Shown here one piece after another: positions 6,472-15,329 of a stretch of 40,672 bases of DNA. The notes below the pieces were generated by a model that worked only from the letters and a program-made list of their open reading frames with translations, had not been told where the DNA came from and ran no database searches. Each line of letters opens with the position of its first letter. Within the stretch, counting starts at the first letter, position 1. Source of the DNA: Actinomycetes bacterium (GTDB lineage Bacteria > Actinomycetota > Actinomycetes > Actinomycetales > Microbacteriaceae); NCBI GenBank assembly GCA_030426515.1, contig JAUHYM010000007.1, positions 1-40,672 of the forward strand, read 5' to 3'. Position numbers and translations under genes: made by a program.

Positions 6472-8187
6472 TCAGGGGTGCCCGCCCTCGAGATGCCCGC
6501 CCTGGAGGTGCCCGCCTTCGAGATGCACCGTGCGGTCGATGAGGCCCGCGGGGACCGTCACGTGCGAGATCAGCACAACGGACTGGGCGGGTGAGACCGC
6601 CCCCAGCAGATCGGTCAGCAGCGCGTCCGAGGCGTCGGGGTCGACGCCCGCGGTGGGCTCGTCGAGCACGAGCACGGGGAATCCCCGCAGCAGGGCGCGG
6701 GCGAGCGCGATCCGCTGCGCCTGCCCACCCGAGACGAGCCCGCCGCGCTCGCCGACGCGCGCGTCGAGTCCGCCCCTCTCGCGCAGCCAGTCGCCCAGCC
6801 CCACACGCTCGAGCACGTCGTGAAGATCGGCGTCGGTGGCGGTGTCGCGGGCGAAGAGGAGGTTCTGGCGGATGTCCTCGTCGAACAGCATGGGGCGCTG
6901 CTCGCAGAGCCCGACGGTCTGGCGCACGTCGTCGCCGGCCAGTTCTGCGACCGAGCGGCCGCCGATCGTGTACGTCCCGCGTTCGAGCTCGAGGAAGCGC
7001 ACGAGCGCGTGGGCGAGGGTGGACTTGCCGGCGCCGCTGGAGCCGACGACGAGCAGGCGCTCGCCCGGGGAGATGTCGAGGTCGATGTCGCGCAGCGCGG
7101 CGGAAGTCGACGGATCGGTGTGGGGCCAGCGCACCGACGCGCCGCGCAGTCGGATCCCCTCGCCCAGGGCAGGCGGGGTCGAGGTGGCCGCGACCGTGTC
7201 GGCGACGAGCTGCGACGGGGGTTCAGCGGGCACCGACGCGGCGACGCGGTCGGCGGCCGCGCGGACCTGCCGCCAGGCGGCCGCGGCCATCGGCAGGGAG
7301 GCGAACACCTCGAACACCGCCATCGGCACGAGCACCGCCACCGCCATCCACGGAGCCTCCAGCTGCCCGGTGGCGACCGGGGGCGCTGTGGCGAGCACGG
7401 CGAGGGCGGACGCGACGCCCGCCAGCAGCGAGACGAGTGCGGCCGTGCCGGCCTGCGCGCCCGCGCGGCGGATCAGCGCGCGACGCAGCGCGGCGTCCGC
7501 GCGATGGATGCGTGCGCGGCTCGCGCCCTCCGCGTCGTAGGCGAGAAGAACGTCGAGGCTGCCCAGGTGATCCAGCAGCGCGTCGGCGAGGCGGGCGCGT
7601 AGCGGAGCGATCCGGGTCTCGGCGCGGGACCCGGCCGCCCACCCCCACAGCGTGGCGACCAGCCCCGCGGCGACCAGGCACCCGAGGAGGGTGAGTGCCG
7701 CCGGCCACCAGACGAGAGCGACGAGCACGACCGCGCCGAGCGCCACCGCCGCCGACGACACGAGCGGCTGCACGACGCGCAGCGGGAAGTTCTGCAGGTC
7801 ATCGATGTCATCGACCAGCGCGCCGAGCACCGATCCCCGCCCGGTGCGGCTGAGGCCGTCGGGGGCGAGGGGGATGAGTCGGCGCACGAGCGCCGCGCGC
7901 GTGGTGGCGAGCTGCCGCAGGGCCGCGTCGTGGCCGGCGAGACGCTCGGTGTAGCGGAAGACCGCGCGGGCCAGCGCGAAGAACCGCACCCCCACGATCG
8001 CCACCGAGAGATACAGCACCGCCGGCTGCTCCGACGCGCGGACGATCAGCCATGCCGAGCACGCCAGCAGCGCGACCGCCGACGCCTCGGTGAGCACACC
8101 CGACACGCTGCCGGGCCAGAACCGGCGCAGCGGAGGCATCGCCGCCCGCAGCACGCCGCGGCGATCGGAGACATCGACATCGGTCAT
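6472..8187 (-). CDS. cydC: Heterodimeric ABC exporter subunit CydC
   Basis: CydC pairs with CydD to form the thiol/heme-related exporter needed for assembly of cytochrome bd. The 571-residue product has an N-terminal six-helix membrane domain (about 20-320) and a C-terminal ATPase with Walker A G-S-S-G-A-G-K-S-T near residue 380, ABC signature V-S-G-G-Q-A-Q-R and Walker B V-L-V-L-D-E-P-T-A-G-V-D. Its ATG at 8187 overlaps the cydD stop by 4 bp. The extreme C-terminus is unusual: three tandem copies of H-L-E/Q-G-G encoded by 15-bp repeats at 6479-6523. It ends 14 bp from the convergent GNAT gene. Confidence 0.92.
   Translation of the reverse strand: MTDVDVSDRRGVLRAAMPPLRRFWPGSVSGVLTEASAVALLACSAWLIVRASEQPAVLYLSVAIVGVRFFALARAVFRYTERLAGHDAALRQLATTRAALVRRLIPLAPDGLSRTGRGSVLGALVDDIDDLQNFPLRVVQPLVSSAAVALGAVVLVALVWWPAALTLLGCLVAAGLVATLWGWAAGSRAETRIAPLRARLADALLDHLGSLDVLLAYDAEGASRARIHRADAALRRALIRRAGAQAGTAALVSLLAGVASALAVLATAPPVATGQLEAPWMAVAVLVPMAVFEVFASLPMAAAAWRQVRAAADRVAASVPAEPPSQLVADTVAATSTPPALGEGIRLRGASVRWPHTDPSTSAALRDIDLDISPGERLLVVGSSGAGKSTLAHALVRFLELERGTYTIGGRSVAELAGDDVRQTVGLCEQRPMLFDEDIRQNLLFARDTATDADLHDVLERVGLGDWLRERGGLDARVGERGGLVSGGQAQRIALARALLRGFPVLVLDEPTAGVDPDASDALLTDLLGAVSPAQSVVLISHVTVPAGLIDRTVHLEGGHLQGGHLEGGHP
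6479..6523 (-). repeat. Three tandem 15-bp repeats at the 3' end of cydC
   Basis: Units at 6479-6493, 6494-6508 and 6509-6523 differ by only a few bases and encode the C-terminal tail HLEGGHLQGGHLEGGHP. Being a multiple of three, copy number could vary without frameshift. Confidence 0.8.
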
Positions 8188-9932
8188 GCCGCGACCTCCT
8201 GCCGCTCGAGTCGGACGATCTGATCCGCGATCGCCCGTGCGCTGGTCCGGTGCGAGACCAGCAGCACCGTGGCGCCCTCGTCGGCCAGCGCGCGCACCGC
8301 GGCCCACAGCCGCGCCTCGGTGTCGGCATCCAGTGCCGAGCTGGGCTCGTCGAGCGCGAGCACCCGGGCATGGCCGCCGCGCAGACGGTAGATCGCCCGG
8401 GCGACCGCGACGCGCTGGGCCTGTCCTCCCGACAGCCCCGCGCCCTGCACGCCGAGCGGGAGATCGGGCGGGATGCCGTCGGCGCAGGCCAGACGCAGCG
8501 CGTGCGCCACACGCGAGGAGTCGGGCACCTCGTCGCCGAGGGCGACGTTCTCGGCGACCGTCCCGGTCTTGAGGCCCGGGTGCTGCCCCGCCCACGCGAG
8601 CCAGCGCGCGGGCGGGAGGGCGCGCACGTCTTCGCCGTCCATTTCCGCCGTCCCCTCGGCCGCGCAGGCGCCGCGGAGCACTGCCAGCAGGCTCGACTTG
8701 CCGACGCCGCTGGCGCCCTCGATCACCGTGACGGTGCCGGGAGTGGCCGTGAATGTGACAGCGGGCAGTGCTTTCTGTGCCGCATCGGGCTCGCCCGGCC
8801 GGGGCTGCAGCGCGCGCAGTTCGAGCCGCGCGCCGCGCAGCGGGAGACCGGCGTCCGTCGCGTCGGCGACGGTGCGGGCGGACTCGTCCGAGGGGGAGGC
8901 CGTGCGGCGGGCGCTCGGCGCGGCCTGCGCGGCGTCGAGCACGTCGAAGACGTCGTCGGTCGCGGCGACGCCCTCGGCGGCGGCGTGGAACTGCACGCCG
9001 ACCTGTCGCAGCGGCAGATACGCCTCGGGAGCCAGCAGCAGCACGAACAGGCCGACCGCGAGTGTCAGCGAGCCGTCGAGCAGCCGGAACCCGATCGAGA
9101 CGGCGACGATCGCGACCGCGATGGAGGCGAGGAACTCGAGCATGAAGCCCGAGAGGAAGGAGACCCGCAGCACCTTCATCGTCTCGCGTCGGTAGGTGTC
9201 GGTGACCCGCTCGATCGACGTCGCCGCCCGGTGCTGCCGGCCGAACACCTTCAGCGTCGACAGCCCCTGGACGGTGTCGGCGAACCGCGCGGCGAGGCGA
9301 TGGAGGGTCTGCCACTGACGCTTCTGGACGCTGCGGGTGGCCATGCCGATGAGAATCATGAACATGGGGATCAGCGGCAGCGTCAGCAGCACCGTGAGAC
9401 CCGAGATCCAGTCCTGCCACCACATCACCGCGACCAGGACCGGCGTCGCGATCGCCGTCATGACCAGCTGCGGCAGGTACCGGCCGAAGTAGCCCTCGAG
9501 AGCTTCGAGTCCGCGCCCGGCGGTGACCGCCAGCGCGGCCGAGCTGCGCGCGGCCAGCCAGCCCGGCCCGAGCGTCGTGATCGCCGCGAGCAGGCCGTCG
9601 CGCAGCTGGGACTGCACCCGCGCGGTCGCGCGGGCGCTGGCGGCGTCGCGCGCCCAGATGAGCGCGGCGCGCACGGCGACGACAGCTGCCAGCGCGGCGA
9701 GCGTGGTCAGCAGCTCGTCGGCCGGCATCCCGTCGATCACGCCGGTGATGGCGCGCGTGAGCAGCCAGGCGAAGGCGACGATGACGGCGGTCTGCGCGAG
9801 ACCGACGATGCCGAGGACCACGAAGAACCCGCGGGATGCCGCCGCGTAGCGCAGCAGCCGTGGGTCGACGGGCTTCGCGCGGGTCGCCGGTCCCGCCTCC
9901 GCCGCGTCGGCGGGGTCCGTCAGATCACTCAC
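8184..9932 (-). CDS. cydD: Heterodimeric ABC exporter subunit CydD
   Basis: CydD is the partner of CydC in the exporter required for cytochrome bd maturation. The 582-residue protein carries an N-terminal transmembrane domain (about 30-330) and a C-terminal ATPase with Walker A G-A-S-G-V-G-K-S-S near 400, signature L-S-G-G-Q-A-Q-R and Walker B L-A-L-D-E-P-S-S-A-L-D. The start is GTG at 9932; on the minus strand TAGGCT lies 7 nt upstream and there is no Shine-Dalgarno, so cydDC may have its own leaderless promoter rather than depending wholly on read-through from cydAB, 88 bp upstream. Order and content match cydABDC clusters of actinobacteria. Confidence 0.93.
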   Translation of the reverse strand: MSDLTDPADAAEAGPATRAKPVDPRLLRYAAASRGFFVVLGIVGLAQTAVIVAFAWLLTRAITGVIDGMPADELLTTLAALAAVVAVRAALIWARDAASARATARVQSQLRDGLLAAITTLGPGWLAARSSAALAVTAGRGLEALEGYFGRYLPQLVMTAIATPVLVAVMWWQDWISGLTVLLTLPLIPMFMILIGMATRSVQKRQWQTLHRLAARFADTVQGLSTLKVFGRQHRAATSIERVTDTYRRETMKVLRVSFLSGFMLEFLASIAVAIVAVSIGFRLLDGSLTLAVGLFVLLLAPEAYLPLRQVGVQFHAAAEGVAATDDVFDVLDAAQAAPSARRTASPSDESARTVADATDAGLPLRGARLELRALQPRPGEPDAAQKALPAVTFTATPGTVTVIEGASGVGKSSLLAVLRGACAAEGTAEMDGEDVRALPPARWLAWAGQHPGLKTGTVAENVALGDEVPDSSRVAHALRLACADGIPPDLPLGVQGAGLSGGQAQRVAVARAIYRLRGGHARVLALDEPSSALDADTEARLWAAVRALADEGATVLLVSHRTSARAIADQIVRLERQEVAA

Positions 9933-9939
9933 CGATTCG

Positions 9940-9945
9940 AGCCTA
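9940..9945 (-). promoter_or_regulatory. Likely -10 element of cydDC
   Basis: Minus-strand TAGGCT, 7 nt before the GTG start at 9932, with no ribosome-binding site between. This suggests a separate leaderless cydDC transcript. Confidence 0.45.
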
Positions 9946-9967
9946 GTTCTCCTGGCGCATCGACGTA

Positions 9968-10012
9968 CCCGCTGCGTTTGCGCGCGTGGTCTGTGCGGGC
10001 AGGCGCAGCGGG
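9968..10012 (-). terminator. Hairpin downstream of cydB
   Basis: CCCGCTGCG (9968-9976) and CGCAGCGGG (10004-10012) are exact inverted repeats with a 27-nt loop, just past the cydB stop. No T tract follows. It could end cydAB transcripts or be one of the long-loop palindromes also seen at 14851 and 40595. Confidence 0.5.
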
Positions 10013-10020
10013 CGGAGACG

Positions 10021-11055
10021 TCAGTGCGCGGCTTCGACCTCGGCGCGCTCGATGACCGAGCGCGTCACGCGCTTGCGGAACACCCAGTACGTCCAGCCCT
10101 GGTAGAGCAGCACGAGCGGCAGGAAGACCAGTGCGGCCCACGACATGATCGTCAGGGTCAGGTCGGTGCTCGAGGCGTTCTCGATCGTGAGGCTGTTCGC
10201 CGGGTCGGTGGAGGAGGGCATCACGTTCGGGAACAGGGCGAACCAGAGCATGAGCACCGCGCCCGCCACCGTGAGCGCGCCGAACCCGAACGCCCATCCC
10301 TCGCGCTCGGCAGCGTTCGAGATGATCGCCATCAGCAGGGCCACGGCCGCCACCGCGGCGGCGATGAGGACGAGCCAGGCCAGCGGCGCGCCGCTCGAGA
10401 AGGCGTTCACGAGCGTCCACACGATGAACGCCGCCGCGACGACGAGCGTCGCGATGCCCGCCTTGGTCGCGAGCCTGCGCGCGTCGGCGTGCACCTGGCC
10501 GTCGGTCTTCAGCGCCACGAAGTAGAGGCCGTGGGTGAAGAACAGCAGCAGGGTCGTGACGCCGCCCAGCAGCCCGTACGGGTTCAGGAGCGTCAGCAGC
10601 GACCCGGTGAACTCATGGTCGGCGTCGATCGGGACGCCCTGCACGATGTTGGCGACCGCCACGCCCCACAGCAGCGCGGGCAGAGCGGAGCCGACGACGA
10701 TCATCGCGTCGAAGCGGCGCTTCCACTTCGGGTCGTCGCGCTGATGCCGGTACTCGAACGACACGCCCCGCACGATGAGGGCCAGCAGGATGAGCAGCAG
10801 CGCCAGGTAGAACCCGCTGAACAGCGTCGCGTACCACTCGGGGAACGCGGCGAACAGGCACGCGCCGGCGACGATGACCCACGTCTCGTTGAGGTCCCAG
10901 ACAGGACCGATCGTGTTGATGATCTGGCGTCTGCTGACCTCGTTCTTGCCGAGGAAGGGCAGCGACATCCCGACGCCGAAGTCGAACCCGTCGAGCACGA
11001 AGTACCCGACGAACAGGAAGCCGACGATCCAGAACCACAGGTAGGCGAGATCCAT
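10021..11055 (-). CDS. cydB: Cytochrome bd ubiquinol/menaquinol oxidase subunit II (CydB)
   Basis: CydB is the second membrane subunit of the bd-type oxidase, which reduces oxygen to water with high affinity while oxidising quinol. The 344-residue protein opens with the CydB signature (W-F-W-I-V-G-F-L-F-V-G-Y-F, then D-G-F-D-F-G-V-G), continues with G-P-V-W-D-L-N-E-T-W near 50-59 and has about eight or nine membrane helices. A clear GAGGAG ribosome-binding site precedes the ATG. It lies 13 bp downstream of cydA in the same operon. The length is that of the family. Confidence 0.95.
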   Translation of the reverse strand: MDLAYLWFWIVGFLFVGYFVLDGFDFGVGMSLPFLGKNEVSRRQIINTIGPVWDLNETWVIVAGACLFAAFPEWYATLFSGFYLALLLILLALIVRGVSFEYRHQRDDPKWKRRFDAMIVVGSALPALLWGVAVANIVQGVPIDADHEFTGSLLTLLNPYGLLGGVTTLLLFFTHGLYFVALKTDGQVHADARRLATKAGIATLVVAAAFIVWTLVNAFSSGAPLAWLVLIAAAVAAVALLMAIISNAAEREGWAFGFGALTVAGAVLMLWFALFPNVMPSSTDPANSLTIENASSTDLTLTIMSWAALVFLPLVLLYQGWTYWVFRKRVTRSVIERAEVEAAH

Positions 11056-11068
11056 GATGTGCTCCTCG

Positions 11069-12508
11069 TCAGTAGACCGTGGTCGGGGTGTCTTCGAGCG
11101 CCGGCTCCGGTGGGGCCGAGCCCGGTTCGGGGAGGGGGTCGGGGCCCTTCTGGGCGACCTTCACGATGAGTCCGAATTCGACCACCGCCAGCACCGCGTA
11201 GATGGCGGTGAACGCGATCAGCGAGACGAGCACGTTCCAGCCGGGGACGCTGGGCGAGACGCCGTCCTCGGTGAGCATCAGGCTGAAGACGATCCAGGGC
11301 TGGCGGCCCATCTCGGTGAAGATCCAGCCCATGAGGGAGCCGAACAGCGCGAGCGGCGCGGACCAGATCGCGACCTTCCAGGCCCACATCGGGGTGGCCT
11401 TCTTGGCGCTCTTGCGGGTGAACCAGAGCCCGCCGACGGCGACCGCGGTGGCCATGATGCCGAAGCCCATCATCCAGCGGAACGACCAGTAGGTCACCCA
11501 GATGATCGGCGTGAAGCTGTCGATCTGGTCGGCGAACTGGGGGAAGGTCTCGGTGGCGTACTCGGCGTTGAGGTTGTTGATGCCTTCGACGCAGCCGTCG
11601 AGGGTATGCGTCGACAGCAGCGACAGCAGGTACGGGACGCGCAGTGACCACACCTCCTCGCTGCCGTCGGGGGTGCCGATCGAGAAGATCGAGAACGAGG
11701 CCTCGGCGCCGCAGGCGGTGTCGTAGAGCGCTTCGGCCGCCGCCATCTTCATGGGCTGGGTGTCGACCATCACCAGGCCGAGCTGGTCGCCCGAGAGGAA
11801 TGTGCCGGCGAAGGCGATGATCATGAGCCAGGATCCGTAGCGCAGGGACGAGCGCATCGTGTCGACGTTCTGGCGACGGGCGAGCTGCCACGCGGACACC
11901 GAGATGATGACGCCGGCGGCGAACATGAGGGCCGCGAAGAGCGTGTGCGGGAACGCGGCGAGCACGATCGGGTTGGTGAGCACGGCGAGGAAGTCGGCCA
12001 TCTCGGCGCGGCTGCCGTCCGACGCCATCTGGTACCCGACGGGATTCTGCATGAACGCGTTCGCCGCGAGGATGAAGTACGCCGACAGCCACGCGCCGAT
12101 GGTGGCGATCCAGATCGTGGCCAGGTGCAGGCCCTTGGGCAGCTTGTTCCAGCCGAAGATCCACAGCCCGATGAACGTCGCCTCGAAGAAGAACGCCATG
12201 AGGCCCTCGAAGGCGAGGGGGGCGCCGAACACGTCGCCGACGAAGCGGGAGTAGTCCGACCAGTTCATCCCGAACTGGAACTCCTGCACGATGCCGGTGA
12301 CCACGCCCATGGCGAAGTTGATGAGGAAGATCTTGCCGAAGAACCGCGTGAGGTGCAGCCACTTCAGGTGGCCCGTGCGGTACCAGGCGGTCTGGAAGAT
12401 GGCGACGGTGAGTGCCATGCCCAGGGTGAGCGGCACGAAGATGAAGTGGTACAGCGTCGTCAGGCCGAACTGCCATCGGGCCAGCAGAAGCGGATCGAGC
12501 AGGTCCAT
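11069..12508 (-). CDS. cydA: Cytochrome bd quinol oxidase subunit I (CydA)
   Basis: CydA carries the three hemes and the quinol site of cytochrome bd. The 479-residue protein shows the N-terminal L-L-A-R-W-Q-F-G and Y-H-F segment with the heme-ligand histidine near residue 21, the quinol-binding Q-loop region and the conserved G-R-Q-P-W motif in the C-terminal half (M-G-R-Q-P-W-I-V). About nine membrane helices are evident. It uses an ATG at 12508 preceded by a GGGGA ribosome-binding site. Upstream lies a -10-like TATGCT overlain by a GTGGTC-A-GACCAC palindrome, suggesting transcriptional control, perhaps by a FadR-type GntR regulator. Confidence 0.95.
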   Translation of the reverse strand: MDLLDPLLLARWQFGLTTLYHFIFVPLTLGMALTVAIFQTAWYRTGHLKWLHLTRFFGKIFLINFAMGVVTGIVQEFQFGMNWSDYSRFVGDVFGAPLAFEGLMAFFFEATFIGLWIFGWNKLPKGLHLATIWIATIGAWLSAYFILAANAFMQNPVGYQMASDGSRAEMADFLAVLTNPIVLAAFPHTLFAALMFAAGVIISVSAWQLARRQNVDTMRSSLRYGSWLMIIAFAGTFLSGDQLGLVMVDTQPMKMAAAEALYDTACGAEASFSIFSIGTPDGSEEVWSLRVPYLLSLLSTHTLDGCVEGINNLNAEYATETFPQFADQIDSFTPIIWVTYWSFRWMMGFGIMATAVAVGGLWFTRKSAKKATPMWAWKVAIWSAPLALFGSLMGWIFTEMGRQPWIVFSLMLTEDGVSPSVPGWNVLVSLIAFTAIYAVLAVVEFGLIVKVAQKGPDPLPEPGSAPPEPALEDTPTTVY

Positions 12509-12550
12509 CGGGATCCCCGTTCATCATGCGGACAGGTCGCGGTGTCGCCC

Positions 12551-12573
12551 AGCATAGCGCGTGGTCAGACCAC
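12551..12573 (-). promoter_or_regulatory. cydA promoter with palindromic operator
   Basis: Minus-strand TATGCT (12556-12551) fits a -10 element. Directly upstream GTGGTC-A-GACCAC (12561-12573) is a perfect 6-1-6 palindrome placed in the spacer, and it matches the TNGTnnnACNA form known for FadR-type GntR regulators. A near copy lies at 20042-20052. Confidence 0.5.
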
Positions 12574-12720
12574 AACGGTACCCGGGCTCTCGCTCACACG
12601 CTACCGAGCGAGCGGGCGATGAGGACACCCTTTGCGTGCGGTCTGTGCCAGCGCCCGACCCCTCGGTGCCGACTACCCTCGAAGAATGAGCGGGATGCCG
12701 ACGCAGCGAGGTGCGAGCCG

Positions 12721-13827
12721 ATGAGCGCGACACCGATCGTGCTCGGCGCGCGACCCGATCCCGTACGCGAGACCGGCCGCTCCGAGACGCCGCGCGCCGC
12801 CGTCCCCCAGCGGCTCGGCGCGCTCGGCGACCCGATCCGCGACACCCACGGCCGCGTGCACCGCGACCTGCGCATCTCGCTGACCGACCGGTGCTCGCTG
12901 CGCTGCACCTACTGCATGCCCGAGCAGGGCAACGAGTGGCTGGCGCGCTCCAGCATCCTGACCCTCGACGAGATCGAGCGCGTCGCCCGCGTGGCGGCCG
13001 CCGACGGCATCACCACCTTCCGCCTCACCGGGGGCGAGCCGCTGCTGCGGCCCGACATCGTGGAGGTCGTGCGGCGCCTCGCGCGCATCACCGGCCCCGA
13101 CGGCACGCCGGTCGAGCTGGCGATGACGACCAACGGCATCCGGCTTCCCGATTTCCTGCCCGGGCTCGTCGAGGCGGGACTGCGCCGGCTCAACATCTCG
13201 ATCGACACCCTCCGCCGCGACCGCTTCGCCGACCTCACCCGCCGCGACCGGCTCGCCGACGTGCTCGAGGGGATCGCCGCCGCCGCCGACTCGGGGCTGC
13301 GCCCCCTCAAGCTCAACGCGGTCGCCATGCGCGGTGTCAACGACGACGAGCTCGTCGATCTGGTCGCCTTCGCCGTCGCACACGACGCGCAGCTGCGCTT
13401 CATCGAGCAGATGCCGCTGGATGCCGGCCACACATGGGATCGCTCGACGATGGTCACGCGCGAGGAGATCCTCGCCGCCCTGTCGGCTCGGTGGGCGCTC
13501 ACCCCCGTCCCGGGGCGCGGTGGGGCGCCGGCCGAGCGGTGGACGCTCGACGACGGACCGCACACCGTGGGTGTCATCGCGTCGGTCACCGCCCCGTTCT
13601 GCGGGAACTGCGACCGACTGCGGCTGACGGCCGACGGCCAGCTGCGCAACTGCCTGTTCTCGACCACCGAGTACGACCTGGTGCCGATCCTGCGCGGTGC
13701 AGACCCGAGCGACGAGGCCATCGACGCGATGCTGCGCTCCTGCATCCACGGGAAGCTGCCCGGGCACGCGATCAACGACCCGTCGTTCCTGCAGCCGGAG
13801 CGCGGCATGAACGCGATCGGGGGCTGA
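12721..13827 (+). CDS. moaA: GTP 3',8-cyclase MoaA
   Basis: MoaA is the radical-SAM enzyme that converts GTP to 3',8-cyclo-GTP, the first step of molybdenum-cofactor synthesis. In the 368-residue protein the SAM cluster cysteines are C58, C62 and C65 in C-S-L-R-C-T-Y-C. A G-G-E-P-L-L motif follows. The second cluster ligands are in C-G-N-C-D-R-L-R-L with a further C about 13 residues on. The chain ends in the catalytically important Gly-Gly. The first 40 residues form a variable extension. The ATG at 12721 has a GAGG upstream. The next gene, fdhD, starts at the base after its stop. Confidence 0.95.
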   Translation: MSATPIVLGARPDPVRETGRSETPRAAVPQRLGALGDPIRDTHGRVHRDLRISLTDRCSLRCTYCMPEQGNEWLARSSILTLDEIERVARVAAADGITTFRLTGGEPLLRPDIVEVVRRLARITGPDGTPVELAMTTNGIRLPDFLPGLVEAGLRRLNISIDTLRRDRFADLTRRDRLADVLEGIAAAADSGLRPLKLNAVAMRGVNDDELVDLVAFAVAHDAQLRFIEQMPLDAGHTWDRSTMVTREEILAALSARWALTPVPGRGGAPAERWTLDDGPHTVGVIASVTAPFCGNCDRLRLTADGQLRNCLFSTTEYDLVPILRGADPSDEAIDAMLRSCIHGKLPGHAINDPSFLQPERGMNAIGG

Positions 13828-14763
13828 ATGGGACGCATCACGGCGCGGCGCCCGATCACCCGCATCCGCGTCGCCGCCGACGACGGGGCGGATGCTGTTC
13901 GGCAGCGCGCCGACACCCTCGCGGTGGAGGAGCCGCTGGAGATCCGCGTGGGCGGAACGCCTCTGGCGGTGACGATGCGCACGCCCGGGCACGATGTCGA
14001 ACTCGCCGCGGGATTCCTCGTCTCGGAGGGCGTGATCGCCCATGCGGCGGCGTTCCGGTCCGCAATCCACTGCGGGGGGCCCGGTGCCCCGGGCGGCGGC
14101 GCAGCCCTCGCGGCAGACGCGGTGGGCGTCGGGGTGGGTCGCGCGGCGACGCTGAACATGGCGGCGACCGACGCGGGCAACACCTACAACGTGCTCGATG
14201 TGACGCTCGCGCCCGGCGTCGCCCTGCCGGAGTCCGGCCTCGAGCGGAACTTCTACACGACCAGCTCGTGCGGGGTGTGCGGAAAGGCCTCGATCGATGC
14301 GGTGGCGACCGAATCGCACTTCGATCTCGCCGACGACGACGTCACCGTCTCGGCGGCGCGGCTGGTCGGGCTCCCCGACGCGCTGCGTGCCGAGCAGGCG
14401 GTGTTCGAGAAGACCGGCGGCCTGCACGCGGCCGGTCTCTTCGACGCCGAGACCGGGGATCTGCTCGTGCTGCGCGAGGATGTCGGCCGCCACAACGCCG
14501 TCGACAAGGTGGTCGGCTGGGCGGTGCTGAACGATCGTCTGCCGCTGCGTCGAACCGTGCTGCAGGTGTCGGGTCGCGCCAGCTTCGAGCTCGTCCAGAA
14601 GGCCGTGATGGCCGGCATCCCGATTCTGTCCGCCGTGTCCGCCCCGTCGTCGCTGGCCGTCGAGCTCGCGGAGGACGCCGGACTCACGCTCGCCGGGTTC
14701 GTCCGAGCGCCCGGGCTGAACGTGTACTCACGGCCCGAGCGGATCGTCGCCGAGACCCGGTGA
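13828..14763 (+). CDS. fdhD: Formate dehydrogenase sulfurtransferase FdhD
   Basis: FdhD passes sulfur from a cysteine desulfurase to the molybdenum (bis-MGD) cofactor of formate dehydrogenase. The 311-residue protein carries the catalytic C-x-x-C (C148 and C151, in S-S-C-G-V-C-G-K) and the G-R-H-N-A-V-D-K motif typical of the family, plus the E-E-P-L-E-I-R start of the fold. It begins immediately after the moaA stop, so the two form one operon. No formate dehydrogenase is in the window; its presence elsewhere in the genome is implied. The length fits the family (about 270-310). Confidence 0.94.
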   Translation: MGRITARRPITRIRVAADDGADAVRQRADTLAVEEPLEIRVGGTPLAVTMRTPGHDVELAAGFLVSEGVIAHAAAFRSAIHCGGPGAPGGGAALAADAVGVGVGRAATLNMAATDAGNTYNVLDVTLAPGVALPESGLERNFYTTSSCGVCGKASIDAVATESHFDLADDDVTVSAARLVGLPDALRAEQAVFEKTGGLHAAGLFDAETGDLLVLREDVGRHNAVDKVVGWAVLNDRLPLRRTVLQVSGRASFELVQKAVMAGIPILSAVSAPSSLAVELAEDAGLTLAGFVRAPGLNVYSRPERIVAETR

Positions 14764-14850
14764 GGCTCGCTTCTTCGCTGATCAGGCTCACCCGGCCGTG
14801 ACCGGTCGCGGCGCGGGGTGTGGCGCCCGCACCGCCCGGTCGCAGCGACT

Positions 14851-14908
14851 GCGGCCGTTCTGCGCAAACGCGGCGAGGAAGGAGGCCGCAGGTGCACAGA
14901 ACGTCCGC
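14851..14908. repeat. Long-loop inverted repeat between fdhD and the membrane protein gene
   Basis: GCGGCCGTTCTGCGCA (14851-14866) and TGCACAGAACGTCCGC (14893-14908) are complementary at 14 of 16 positions with a 26-nt loop. The two flanking genes converge here, so it may be a bidirectional terminator; the arms share the word GCGTTTGCGC (as its complement) with the hairpin at 9968. Confidence 0.55.
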
Positions 14909-14954
14909 ATCAGCGGGATGCGGTCGCGTGCGTCGGCGCGGCGGCCGCGCGAGG

Positions 14955-15302
14955 TCAGAAGACGAACAGCTGCCCGAGGATGACGATCGCGATGACGAAC
15001 GCCGCGACGATCGCGGCGACCACGGCGATGACGCGGCCCGACATCTTCGCGATGGCGAAGCCGATGAGGAACGGCAGCGCGGCGAGCAGGATCGTGACAA
15101 CCCACCAGAACACCATGTAGCCCGCCTCGGTCGCGTCGCTCAGGCGCCCGGCGAACAGCTGCTGGGTGCGCGGGTGCGTGGCGAACGAGAAGGCCGCAGA
15201 CAGCGGCACGGCGATGAACGCGGCGACGATGAGGCCGATGAGCGCGCCCCACAGTCCCGACTTCTCGGAGAACGTGTTGTCGGCGGGGGTGGTGTCAGGC
15301 AT
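14955..15302 (-). CDS. Small membrane protein of unknown function
   Basis: I do not recognise this 115-residue protein. It has three hydrophobic segments (about residues 17-40, 64-85 and 91-113) and no catalytic motif. Hydrophilic residues dominate the first 15 positions (P-D-T-T-P-A-D-N-T), and the segment between helices 1 and 2 (H-P-R-T-Q-Q-L-F-A-G-R-L) is short. I chose the ATG at 15302 because a TAGAAT hexamer ends 7 nt upstream, a leaderless layout; an in-frame GTG at 15308 is too close to that promoter. It lies between molybdenum and arsenic genes and shows no clear link to either. Confidence 0.7.
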   Translation of the reverse strand: MPDTTPADNTFSEKSGLWGALIGLIVAAFIAVPLSAAFSFATHPRTQQLFAGRLSDATEAGYMVFWWVVTILLAALPFLIGFAIAKMSGRVIAVVAAIVAAFVIAIVILGQLFVF

Positions 15303-15309
15303 GCCCACG

Positions 15310-15315
15310 ATTCTA
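15310..15315 (-). promoter_or_regulatory. Likely -10 element of the small membrane protein gene
   Basis: Minus-strand TAGAAT, 7 nt upstream of the ATG at 15302, with no ribosome-binding site. Confidence 0.45.
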
Positions 15316-15329
15316 GGCGGATGCGCGGA

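Noticed and set aside
8250..10055. A 601-residue plus-strand open frame
   Set aside because: Shadow of cydC/cydD; low-complexity composition and no domain.
12509..12720. Molybdenum-cofactor riboswitch upstream of moaA
   Set aside because: I could not trace the conserved stems or loops of the Moco RNA motif; only short hairpins are present.
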